Shown: one piece after another, positions 17,676 through 25,136 of the stretch
Position numbering within the stretch: position 1 is the stretch's first letter
Layout of the letters: the number at the start of each line of letters is the position of its first letter
Source of the DNA: an uncultured Bacteroidota bacterium
GTDB taxonomy: Bacteria > Bacteroidota > Bacteroidia > NS11-12g > UBA9320
DNA length: 64,000 nucleotides
Assembly: GCA_937124965.1 (NCBI GenBank)
Contig: CAKZLB010000032.1
Location: 62,001-126,000 of the forward strand
Reading direction: 5' to 3'
Program-made: the position numbers and the translations under genes
Notes under the pieces: generated by a model
What the model was told of the DNA's origin: nothing
Database searches by the model: none
The model's input: only the letters and a program-made list of their open reading frames with translations

Positions 17676-17891
17676 TTAATCACATATTCCGCATGAGTTT
17701 CCGTCTTTACTACAATGCTTGCAATACTCACAAGTTTTGCATGCATTACACGGGTCTTTACCATAACATGTCGCCTCCTCTGAACAGCAAGTGGTCAGTT
17801 GTTTTTCTGGTTGTTCCTCGGACTTTATGTTTGGATAAATCACCAAAAAACTGCTTAACACAAAAAAAATGAGAAAAAGAATTGTTTTCAT
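17676..17891 (-). CDS. Small secreted Cys-rich protein
   Basis: A 71-aa protein with a hydrophobic N-terminal signal or anchor (MKTILFLIFFVLSSFLVIY) and a mature part of about 45 residues with ten Cys in CC, CxxC and spaced patterns (CNACKTCEYCKHC...CGIC). The pattern could bind metal or form several disulfides. It probably opens the minus-strand cluster, 9 bases before the 208-aa gene. No family is recognised. Confidence 0.6.
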   Translation of the reverse strand: MKTILFLIFFVLSSFLVIYPNIKSEEQPEKQLTTCCSEEATCYGKDPCNACKTCEYCKHCSKDGNSCGICD

Positions 17892-17982
17892 TTGGTCAAC
17901 ATTGCGTTCTGCAACTTAGTAAAAAACCTAAATTTTTTGAAACATTTTAAAATCAAATTGTTCAATCAAAAAAAATAGCATT

Positions 17983-18013
17983 AAAAAAGCCCTCCGTTAA
18001 AACGAAAGGCTTT
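17983..18013 (-). terminator. Terminator of the propeller lipoprotein gene
   Basis: On the minus strand AAAGCCTTTCG pairs with CGGAGGGCTTT around TTTTAA, followed by T. It lies about 25 bases past the stop of the 18038-19162 gene. The A-rich opposite side may let it act weakly in the other direction too. Confidence 0.8.
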
Positions 18014-18037
18014 GAATGTTTTTTATGAAGACTTCTG

Positions 18038-19162
18038 CTACTTTGGATCAATCCTATAGACCTGATTTGTTTTGGAACTTACAAACCACAATTTACCGTC
18101 TTTATCCGCTTTAATACCCATGATTCCTTTTTTACCTGTATCAAAACGTGCTAATTCATAACTTGTATTTAAATCGTATGCAATAATTTCACCTGTTTCA
18201 TAATCTGATACATACAAAACTCCATCACTAATTTCTATGCCAGCAGGCTTTTCTAAACCAGTGCTCGCAAAAACCTTCCATGTAACCCCGGTGTATTCTG
18301 AATGCTCTTCTAGCTCCTCATTAATTAAGCTCAAGTCTCTGCTTTTAGCGCCTGTCTTCGTATCCATTTTAAGGATTCTTTTATTTCCTGTATCAACGAT
18401 GTATAACCAACCAGATTCCTTGTCAAGCACCAAATGACTTGCCACTCCACTCTCTCGTTTTAATTCAACTTCTACATAACGTCGTACTAAACCATCGCTA
18501 TGATCTGCTGCTCCAGGACCATGATCTGCTTGAAAGTCATACCAAACAACATGACCATAATGACCATCATATACCCAAAATGAATTGCCCTTGCCAGTAG
18601 ACTCTATTCCCATTGAATACGGACTTGCGTGCAACATGTCTAAATGACTCCCGTTTCCACCTGAAGGTTTAGCATATACGCTCATATCACTGCTCCATAG
18701 CGATGGTCCTGTAAACGTTCCACCTTGTCTGTTCGCATCAACAATCTCGGCACCTGTAGCCCAATTATCGTTTTCTGGACTAAAAGACATTGAAGATGGT
18801 AAAGCCATAAAATGCCATGCATTGCCGTCTTGTCTCCACTCACTTGTTTGATTCCCCAAACCAGCATTTGTTACTGTAACCGTATGACCACCTGTTCGCT
18901 CTGTTCCTTTATTTAAAACCCATAATTCGTTTGACCTAGAAGGGTGAAAATCCAAATCCCAGGGTTCTGAAACCTGGTCTGTTCCATCCACAATTAACGT
19001 AAGTTCTGGCGTGTTTTTTCCATAAACCTCGGTATCCGCTGCTTTATAAAATGCTGGAACCGTATTAACTTGATCTTTAACAGGAACGTTGTCTTCTTCG
19101 TCGTCTTTACAGCCTACAAACGCAATTGCACCAATGGCCAAATACCATAATGTTTTCTTCAT
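18038..19162 (-). CDS. Beta-propeller (NHL-like) lipoprotein
   Basis: A 374-aa predicted lipoprotein. MKKTLWYLAIGAIAFVGCKDDEE carries the lipobox (Cys18), which is why ATG 19162 is preferred over an upstream in-frame start at 19210. Repeated blades are visible (DLDFHPSRSNELWVLNKG; HLVLDKESGWLYIVDTGNKRILKMD; AGIEISDGVLYVSDYETGEIIAYDL; MGIKADKDGKLWFVSSKTNQVYRID), typical of six-bladed NHL/SMP-30-type propellers. It is likely anchored in the outer membrane or exposed at the surface. Ligand unknown. It lies downstream of the SCO1-like gene on the same strand but 130 bases away, so it may have its own promoter. Confidence 0.75.
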   Translation of the reverse strand: MKKTLWYLAIGAIAFVGCKDDEEDNVPVKDQVNTVPAFYKAADTEVYGKNTPELTLIVDGTDQVSEPWDLDFHPSRSNELWVLNKGTERTGGHTVTVTNAGLGNQTSEWRQDGNAWHFMALPSSMSFSPENDNWATGAEIVDANRQGGTFTGPSLWSSDMSVYAKPSGGNGSHLDMLHASPYSMGIESTGKGNSFWVYDGHYGHVVWYDFQADHGPGAADHSDGLVRRYVEVELKRESGVASHLVLDKESGWLYIVDTGNKRILKMDTKTGAKSRDLSLINEELEEHSEYTGVTWKVFASTGLEKPAGIEISDGVLYVSDYETGEIIAYDLNTSYELARFDTGKKGIMGIKADKDGKLWFVSSKTNQVYRIDPK

Positions 19163-19292
19163 ATACTTAATTTTTACAATAACAGTTTTTAATACATTTA
19201 AGAGTCTCAAATTGTTGGAGAAACTGACGATTATTATCCAAATATTACAAATACATTACAGTCATTTCTCTTCATCACATTAGAGTTTATAA

Positions 19293-19916
19293 TTATTCGT
19301 TTTCTTCCAATATGATTGTAATATCGTCTATTAATCGTTTCATATCTAATGCAACCGTTGCATTATAAAATCCACGAATTCGAGAATTTTGATCAATCAA
19401 CATACATCTTTCTGTATGCAAAAAATCAGAAGAATCCTTGCTCAAGCCAATTTCCTCTTCAACAAAAAATGAAGTTCTTGACAGTTTATAAATTTCAGAC
19501 TTACTGCCAGTAAGCAAATTCCAATCATTTGACATGTTATACGTCGAATGATACTCATTCAGTCTGGAAACTGAATCCAACTCAGGAGTAACAGAAAAAC
19601 TAACTAACTGGACACGTGAATCACCGTTAAAATGATTGTCTACTTCATGCAGGTTATTTGTCATTTTTGGACAAATAGAAGGACAACTAGTAAAAAAGAA
19701 ATTTGCTACATAAACCTTTCTCTGTAACTCTTTAGAACCAAATAGTTCTCCGTTTTGGTTTAAAAACTGAAACGTTCCAATTGTGTGAATACTGGTCGTT
19801 GTATCTTGTAAGTTCCAGGTTGGACTTAAATCTGGGCTAAAGAAGTAAGGCACTTTTTGAGTAACCGTGTTACAAGCCAGAAGAAACAAGAAGCTAATTG
19901 CCAGACACCACTTCAT
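19293..19916 (-). CDS. SCO1/SenC-family copper-binding thioredoxin-fold lipoprotein
   Basis: A 207-aa protein from ATG 19916. MKWCLAISFLFLLAC gives a lipobox (Cys15). The SCO family signature is present: TSCPSICPKM (Cys78, Cys82) and a distal His167 in FLHTERCMLID. SCO proteins bind copper and assist cytochrome oxidase Cu-A assembly or act as thiol-disulfide redox factors. No oxidase gene is near. Its start lies within the end of the MORN_2 gene (23-base overlap), showing operon membership with the MORN_2 and YHYH lipoproteins. A longer start at 19967 would bury the signal peptide. Confidence 0.88.
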   Translation of the reverse strand: MKWCLAISFLFLLACNTVTQKVPYFFSPDLSPTWNLQDTTTSIHTIGTFQFLNQNGELFGSKELQRKVYVANFFFTSCPSICPKMTNNLHEVDNHFNGDSRVQLVSFSVTPELDSVSRLNEYHSTYNMSNDWNLLTGSKSEIYKLSRTSFFVEEEIGLSKDSSDFLHTERCMLIDQNSRIRGFYNATVALDMKRLIDDITIILEENE

Positions 19917-20442
19917 TCCAAAGACTTTTACAATGTTTGATTCCTGCATTTCCATATTTGCGTCCATTTACAACGTCATAGTTCAAGTACAACTCTCCGT
20001 TTTGTTTCCAAGCTTGTTGTCTACCAGTTTGTTGACCATCAGAATAATGTGATATCAGGTATAACTGTCCGTTCGGATACCACTCTTTTAGAGTATCAAC
20101 ATAAACCCCATTCTCATAGTGATACTCAAAGGCTTTTTTCCCATCGGGATACCACTTTTGATGGAAGCCATTTCTTCGATTATCTTTAAAATATCGCAAC
20201 TCGTTCACGCTACCATCAGGGTACTTTGAAACATAATTTCCTTCCATTTTTCCCTCGAAAACTTTGTAAAATTCAACTGTATCATTTGACTCAGACATAC
20301 TTAGAACATATCCCGAGTAAAGCTCGTTTTGGTAATATGTCAATCCATCCTTTTTCTGAATTACATTAGAGCTAACAGTATCTGTTGGTGCTCCTTCACA
20401 CCCAACTAAAAAAACAATTCCTATCACAAAGTATGCACGCAT
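19894..20442 (-). CDS. MORN_2-repeat lipoprotein
   Basis: A 182-aa predicted lipoprotein (MRAYFVIGIVFLVGCEG, Cys15) with at least four MORN_2-type repeats of the form G-x-x-x-x-(Y/W)-x-(P/N)-(D/N)-G-x-x: YVSKYPDGSVNELRYF, HQKWYPDGKKAFEYHY, LKEWYPNGQLYLISHY and QQAWKQNGELYLNYDV. Such proteins are often labelled YwqK-family antitoxin-like, but no toxin partner is seen and the signal peptide argues for an exported role. It directly abuts the YHYH gene and overlaps the SCO1-like gene. Confidence 0.8.
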   Translation of the reverse strand: MRAYFVIGIVFLVGCEGAPTDTVSSNVIQKKDGLTYYQNELYSGYVLSMSESNDTVEFYKVFEGKMEGNYVSKYPDGSVNELRYFKDNRRNGFHQKWYPDGKKAFEYHYENGVYVDTLKEWYPNGQLYLISHYSDGQQTGRQQAWKQNGELYLNYDVVNGRKYGNAGIKHCKSLWNEVVSGN

Positions 20443-21216
20443 TTACCTCGTAACTGTTCCTGGAGTTCCTTTAAAACCATCACCATTGATATAAGGGTCT
20501 TGGTCTGTAATATGGTAGTGATAAATACCGTCTGGATAGTCAGAAGTTGAGTGTCTATGACCATGAAAATTATCCAGATCATCTTCCATAACTAACACTC
20601 CATCTTCCATGGGACCGTATACCGGGAAACCATCAAGTAAAAAGCCTAACAGTGCGTTTCTTCCTGCATTTCCCGTCAAGTATGTTGGCTCTAAATGGTA
20701 ATGGTAATTTCCTTGTTGCTGTGGGTGACCGTTATATTGATCAAAAGAATTGATTTCGTCTGTTAACGGTTGATTGTTCGGACCTGCATATTGATTGTAT
20801 AACGCAACACCATTTAACGAAACCCCCATCGATCCGAGTGATGTTGATTGATTTCCAGATTCTACTTCTACTGGATTCAATGGAATGCGATACACCATGC
20901 TCGATGAAGCAATTATATTCGGATTCTTTTTCCAATCAGGATTATTTCCGTTGTATGTCTCGTACAACTCAAACCACTCAGTTCCTTGATAGTACGGACT
21001 TTTATGATCTGGGATACCATTTGTCTTTATGACAACAAAATCACCATCTTGATAAATTTCAGTGGCCCCATAAATCTTTTTATAAACAGCCAGTACGTCC
21101 GTATTATTATCCGTTGTAACCTGAGGAGTAGTTGTTTCATCATCTTTACAAGAAGTAAAACATACTGCACTGACAAAAATAAATACTGCAAAAAGGGATT
21201 TATTAATTGAAATCAT
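20443..21216 (-). CDS. YHYH-domain lipoprotein
   Basis: A 257-aa predicted lipoprotein (lipobox FTSCKDDE). It carries the YHYH signature twice (GNYHYHLEPTYL and DGIYHYHITDQDPY) and a central LLGFLLDGFPVYGPMEDG motif, with HGHRH near the C-terminus. The dense His/Tyr motifs suggest metal binding; the family has no proven function. It heads the operon with MORN_2 and SCO1-like lipoproteins, with no gap to the next gene. Coupling with a copper-handling SCO protein points to copper or redox homeostasis at the envelope (inference). Confidence 0.85.
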   Translation of the reverse strand: MISINKSLFAVFIFVSAVCFTSCKDDETTTPQVTTDNNTDVLAVYKKIYGATEIYQDGDFVVIKTNGIPDHKSPYYQGTEWFELYETYNGNNPDWKKNPNIIASSSMVYRIPLNPVEVESGNQSTSLGSMGVSLNGVALYNQYAGPNNQPLTDEINSFDQYNGHPQQQGNYHYHLEPTYLTGNAGRNALLGFLLDGFPVYGPMEDGVLVMEDDLDNFHGHRHSTSDYPDGIYHYHITDQDPYINGDGFKGTPGTVTR

Positions 21217-21311
21217 ATTTATACGGTATCGGATTAGACAGAGTTAGTTTGAATTGTATTCCATTGGGGTTAGAAGAAATGCGACAATTCGGTAATGTCT
21301 TATTGTTACGA

Positions 21312-21719
21312 CTAATTAAATTTCAAGCGTATCGGTTTCATAAACGCCATTCGACACGGTTTATCTCCATAAATTGCCGGCTTCCATTTAGGCATTTTTT
21401 TTATTACGTCGATAGCAGCTTCTTCCACTCCAAACCCTATTTTTCTAATACTAGAGATATTAATACCTGATAAGCTTCCATCTTTTTCTATAACAAAACT
21501 TACAAGTATAGTCCCTGACCCAGCCAGTTCATACGCCGAATCTGGAATTACCATATTATTTATAATAAACTTATCCAAGGCAGTATCTCCCCCAGGAAAT
21601 TCTGCTTTTTGTTGTACCTGAAACAATTTATAGACCGTGGAGGTATCGGTTTCTTGAGCATTTACATTTTGTGCAAATCCTAGAATGAGAAAGCTGATTA
21701 GTATGATGGGTTTTTTCAT
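21312..21719 (-). CDS. TonB C-terminal-domain protein (copy 1)
   Basis: A 135-aa exported protein: a cleavable signal (MKKPIILISFLILGFAQNVNAQ), then a TonB_C-like domain (VIPDSAYELAGSGTILVSFVIEKDG, IGFGVEEAAIDVIKKMPKWKPA). It lacks the N-terminal membrane anchor and proline-rich spacer of a working TonB, so it is probably a free periplasmic domain, not an energy transducer. Its paralogue lies at 21820-22221 in the same orientation. Confidence 0.8.
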   Translation of the reverse strand: MKKPIILISFLILGFAQNVNAQETDTSTVYKLFQVQQKAEFPGGDTALDKFIINNMVIPDSAYELAGSGTILVSFVIEKDGSLSGINISSIRKIGFGVEEAAIDVIKKMPKWKPAIYGDKPCRMAFMKPIRLKFN

Positions 21720-21819
21720 GAGGCTAATTTAGATAAAATGAGATAATGACGAATTGCTAGAATTACAAAATGTCGAATTTTAATACCTCAACGAATGTCT
21801 TGACGCTACTCGTCTTCAA

Positions 21820-22221
21820 TTAGTTGGTGAACTGCACGCGTATGGGTTTTCGAAAACGCATTCGAACTGCTTTGCCTTGTTGTGTAGCGGGTGACCATTT
21901 TGGCATTTTTTTGATAACTCGAATTGCTGCTTCTTCCACACCATATCCAATCTTCTTTTTGCTGACTACCTCAACATTGGTAATCCGACCATCTTTTTCT
22001 ACCACGAATTGAACGATAACAACCCCAGACTTTGCATGCTCGTATGCAAGTGAAGGAATCTTAATTTTTTTTGCGATAAATGCGTCCATAGCCGCGTTTC
22101 CACCTGGAAATTCTGCTTTTTTCTCGACGGAGTATACTTCCAGAATTTCATCCTTTTTATACTCTTGTGCTTGCGTTTGAAATACACAGACTAGCAAAGC
22201 GATAGTTGTCAACCATTTCAT
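21820..22221 (-). CDS. TonB C-terminal-domain protein (copy 2)
   Basis: A 133-aa exported protein with signal MKWLTTIALLVCVFQTQAQ and the same TonB_C core as its neighbour (YSVEKKAEFPGGNAAMDAFI; VVIVQFVVEKDG; KIGYGVEEAAIRVIKKMPKWSPA). The close similarity and tandem layout indicate a local duplication. The ending is more basic (GKAVRMRFRKPIRVQFTN). No membrane anchor or TonB partner genes are present. Confidence 0.8.
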   Translation of the reverse strand: MKWLTTIALLVCVFQTQAQEYKKDEILEVYSVEKKAEFPGGNAAMDAFIAKKIKIPSLAYEHAKSGVVIVQFVVEKDGRITNVEVVSKKKIGYGVEEAAIRVIKKMPKWSPATQQGKAVRMRFRKPIRVQFTN

Positions 22222-22565
22222 AGGGCTAATTTATGTAAAATGAGGAATGCTACAATGGGTTTGAAAGTTTCATTTTCACTTCATGGGGTTATTCACTCAG
22301 GTAATTTACTATTTCTGCAATTTGTTCAATACGCTCCGAAAGACGTTTTGAGAAAATCTTTCGATCAACCCTGTCTAATGACATGCAGGAATAATGAAAT
22401 CTGAAGTCTTACATCTTACTTCAGACTTCTGACCTCTCCCTTCTAAACCTTCTTCCACATTCAATTAACACTAATTAACCCTACAGACCGCCCCCCCCGT
22501 GAATCCTGTAATTCTAAATCCACAAAATGTGGAAAACCGAATATTACTAACATATTTAATTCCAA
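22222..22565. other. Intergenic region before dinB with hairpin repeat and C8 tract
   Basis: This 344-bp gap separates the tonB-like genes from dinB, which diverge from it. It holds a perfect hairpin (TCTGAAGT 22400-22407 with ACTTCAGA 22418-22425), a purine/pyrimidine-biased word TCTGACCTCTCCCTTC (22428-22443) that recurs inverted after dinB, and a run of eight C at about 22490. No gene is seen. Confidence 0.5.
22428..22443 (-). repeat. Inverted repeat flanking dinB, left copy
   Basis: The reverse complement GAAGGGAGAGGTCAGA matches GAAGGGAGAAGTCAGA at 23867-23882 in 15 of 16 bases, so related words flank dinB in opposite orientation. Confidence 0.6.
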
Positions 22566-23855
22566 ATGGGTTCAAGCATTTTTACTGACACGATTCGTTT
22601 TACCTTGCTTCCCCCAAAATTAAAAAGAAGAAAACTAGTGTCATCAACAAGAAGTATAGCCCATATGGATTTGGATACATTTTATGTATCTGTAGAGCGT
22701 TTGATGGATAGTAAGTTAAACAACAAACCGATTCTTTTAGGAGGAACTGGCGACCGTGGAGTTGTGGCATCTTGTAGTTACGAAGCCCGCACATTTGGTG
22801 TGCATTCTGGTATGTCAATGAAAATGGCGCGTGAGCTTTGTCCGCAAGGAATTGTCATTCGAGGTGAAGCAGGTGTTTATAGTAAATATTCCAAAATCGT
22901 CACCGAAATCTTGCGAGAGGAGGTTCCTATTCTTGAAAAATCCAGCATCGATGAATTCTATTTGGACTTAACTGGAATGGACAAATTTTTTGGATGTTAT
23001 AAGTTAGCAGGACACCTTCGGCAGCGGGTTATTAAAGAAACGGGATTGCCTATTTCCTTTGGATTATCAAAAAATAAAACGGTTTCAAAAATCGCTACAG
23101 GCGAAGCAAAACCAAATAACCAAATCAATATTGACTTTGGAAGTGAAAAGCCTTTTTTAGCGCCTTTACCTATTGGAAAAATTCCAATGATTGGTAACAA
23201 AACAAGTTTTTTGTTAAATCGAATGGGTGTTCAAAAGATCAAAACGGTTCAGGAAATGCCAATTGAGTTGATGGAAAAAGCATTTGGCAAAAACGGGCAA
23301 AGTATTTGGTACAAAGCAAATGGCGTTGACAATAGTCCCGTTGTTCCATATCACGAAAAAAAGTCCATTAGTACAGAACGTACTTTTGAAAAAGACACGA
23401 TTGACGTTTTTAAGTTGCGTTGTATGATTATGGCAATGGTCGAACAATTAGCATATGAACTTCGCAGAGCCGATAAAGTCACTTCTTGTCTCACCATTAA
23501 GGTTCGTTATGCAGATTTTCAAACGTATAGTAAACAGAAAAAAATTCCATATACCGCGTGTGATCACACCTTAATCGAAGTTGCAAAAGATGTTTTTAAC
23601 GCGTTGTATAATCGTCGGGTACGCGTACGTCTTATTGGCGTTCGTTTAAGTGATTTGGCGGGTGGTGGTCATCAAATTGACTTGTTTAACGATAGCTCCA
23701 AAGTGTTAAAGCTTTATCAAGCGATGGATACGATAAAAAACCGCTACGGTGCTAATGCAGTCCGACGAAGCACAGCGGTTCAAATAAAAGGTCTTGGTCG
23801 GGGTAATCCGTTTAGCGGCGAGCCAAATGTTGTTCCGGCACATCGAAATGCGTAG
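22566..23855 (+). CDS. dinB: DNA polymerase IV (Y-family translesion polymerase)
   Basis: A 429-aa Y-family polymerase. The first metal-binding motif is MDLDTFYVSVERL (Asp35) and the second SSIDEFYLDLTG (Asp129/Glu130). A little-finger region follows (KKSISTERTFEKDTIDVFKL) and the thumb HhH region is visible (IGNKTSFLLNRMGV). An N-terminal extension of about 30 residues precedes the core. The C-terminus ends without a clear beta-clamp QLxLF motif, although IDLFNDSSKV may serve. It performs error-prone bypass synthesis. With dnaE at 25137 it forms a Bacteroidota mutasome cassette. Confidence 0.93.
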   Translation: MGSSIFTDTIRFTLLPPKLKRRKLVSSTRSIAHMDLDTFYVSVERLMDSKLNNKPILLGGTGDRGVVASCSYEARTFGVHSGMSMKMARELCPQGIVIRGEAGVYSKYSKIVTEILREEVPILEKSSIDEFYLDLTGMDKFFGCYKLAGHLRQRVIKETGLPISFGLSKNKTVSKIATGEAKPNNQINIDFGSEKPFLAPLPIGKIPMIGNKTSFLLNRMGVQKIKTVQEMPIELMEKAFGKNGQSIWYKANGVDNSPVVPYHEKKSISTERTFEKDTIDVFKLRCMIMAMVEQLAYELRRADKVTSCLTIKVRYADFQTYSKQKKIPYTACDHTLIEVAKDVFNALYNRRVRVRLIGVRLSDLAGGGHQIDLFNDSSKVLKLYQAMDTIKNRYGANAVRRSTAVQIKGLGRGNPFSGEPNVVPAHRNA

Positions 23856-23866
23856 GAAAGAAATTT

Positions 23867-23882
23867 GAAGGGAGAAGTCAGA
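23867..23882 (+). repeat. Inverted repeat flanking dinB, right copy
   Basis: GAAGGGAGAAGTCAGA begins 12 bases after the dinB stop and is the inverted partner of 22428-22443 (15 of 16). Confidence 0.6.
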
Positions 23883-23978
23883 TTTTAAATTGATGATTTG
23901 TCAATGTCCAATGCGGCAGTGAATAAATGATTGAATAATATTTCACATTTAAAACGGTATACATGATTTCGATTAACG

Positions 23979-24185
23979 CTAATCGTCGACAAACTCCAAA
24001 ATATCGCCCGGTTGGCAATCCAATGCTTTACACAAAGCTTCCAATGTTGAAAATCGAATTGCTTTTGCCTTCCCCGTTTTCAATATAGACAGATTTGAAA
24101 GTGATATATTCACTCTGCCAGATAACTCATTAAGGCTAATTTTTCTTTTAGCCATCATAACATCCAAATTGACTACAATTCCCAT
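23979..24185 (-). CDS. HTH (Cro/CI-type) transcriptional regulator
   Basis: A 68-aa DNA-binding protein with a compact XRE/HTH_26-type fold: MAKRKISLNELSGRVNISLSNLSILKTGKAKAIRFSTLEALCKALDCQPGDILEF. The ending CQPGDILEF is typical of the YozG-like group. It follows the DUF2975 gene by 3 bases; this DUF2975 plus HTH pair is a common two-gene unit in Bacteria whose function is not settled. It probably controls its own operon and perhaps the flanking polymerase genes (inference). Confidence 0.88.
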   Translation of the reverse strand: MGIVVNLDVMMAKRKISLNELSGRVNISLSNLSILKTGKAKAIRFSTLEALCKALDCQPGDILEFVDD

Positions 24186-24188
24186 CGT

Positions 24189-24884
24189 CTATATTGTTAA
24201 ATCATTCTCTCTTTTAATTGTTATGCCATAACGGAATACTTCCGACATGATGAAAAACAAAAGCATGATACCAAACCCAATTATCACTTCAGCACGTACA
24301 AAAACTGGCATAAACTTAAACGCTCTTGGAAAAACTATGTAATGATTTGGAATTTCCAAAATTGAAACCACCAAATTGGAGAATAGATAGTCTCTAAAAA
24401 CAACAATTACTGGAGATATCAGAAAAACCAGACCAATCCATTTCAACCTGCGTACCACAGAATCATTGAAAATTTCCTGTCTTTTTATCAAGCTTAATAT
24501 TTTCATTAATTGAAAAGTGACAATCAACCAAATCCAATAAAATGCTAAATCGAGCAGTAAGAACAATGCGGATTGTGGATTCATTGCTTCTTGAAAGTTT
24601 GAAAAATCCAACCGTACAAAACCTGATTCTTTTTGAAGCACGATCGGTTTAACCAATTTGTCAGATTTTAAAGTAAGACTTTCTTCAGGTAACGGCTTCC
24701 AGTTTTCTTCAACCATCGAAACATTACCTCTTAAAGTAAACCGAACACCGTCATCTTTGTCAAAATTAAAGACATCAAAATAACTTAGAGCAGTAATTGT
24801 GAGGATAATAAACAAGTGTAAACCAAATACTCCTGTCGTAACAAATGCTATATACTCAATGAATTTGTTTCTGGTCGTTTTCAT
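24189..24884 (-). CDS. DUF2975-family membrane protein
   Basis: A 231-aa membrane protein with about four TM segments (VTTGVFGLHLFIILTITALSYF; LFLLLDLAFYWIWLIVTFQLMKI; WIGLVFLISPVIVVFRDYLF; AEVIIGFGIMLLFFIMSEVF) and an extracytoplasmic loop between TM1 and TM2. Layout and pairing with the downstream HTH regulator match DUF2975 proteins, which may be membrane sensors or anti-regulators. It is divergent from dnaE and placed between dinB and dnaE. Confidence 0.8.
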   Translation of the reverse strand: MKTTRNKFIEYIAFVTTGVFGLHLFIILTITALSYFDVFNFDKDDGVRFTLRGNVSMVEENWKPLPEESLTLKSDKLVKPIVLQKESGFVRLDFSNFQEAMNPQSALFLLLDLAFYWIWLIVTFQLMKILSLIKRQEIFNDSVVRRLKWIGLVFLISPVIVVFRDYLFSNLVVSILEIPNHYIVFPRAFKFMPVFVRAEVIIGFGIMLLFFIMSEVFRYGITIKRENDLTI

Positions 24885-25049
24885 AAAAGTGTTTTAAACA
24901 AACACGAATAACGACATATTTTTATTGTTTATCAATATATTTTATCTTTTAAAAACAAAAGTCACTGAACATAATTAAAACACACATCCAACTAAATAAA
25001 TGTTAAGCTTTTGATAGAGAATAATGAATGATTCAAACTCTCTAAAAAA

Positions 25050-25134
25050 CTTTTCACTAAAAAACTATTAACTTTTCACTAAAATATTATTCACTGTAAT
25101 CTATTCTCTTTTCACTAAAAAACTTTCACTAAAA
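25050..25134 (+). promoter_or_regulatory. Four CTTTTCACTAAAA direct repeats before dnaE
   Basis: Exact copies lie at 25050-25062, 25072-25084 and 25108-25120, with a one-base-shorter copy (CTTTCACTAAAA) at 25123-25134, two bases before the ATG of dnaE. Spacing is 22, 36 and 15 bases. They may be regulator binding sites or a leader repeat; no known SOS box is recognised. Confidence 0.55.
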
Positions 25135-25136
25135 AA

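Noticed and set aside
19894-20442. MORN_2 lipoprotein as half of a toxin-antitoxin system
   Set aside because: No toxin gene is adjacent; a signal peptide and the operon with YHYH and SCO1-like genes point to an envelope role.
25050-25134. Repeats before dnaE as a CRISPR array
   Set aside because: Units are only 12-13 bp, with short unequal spacers and no cas genes.
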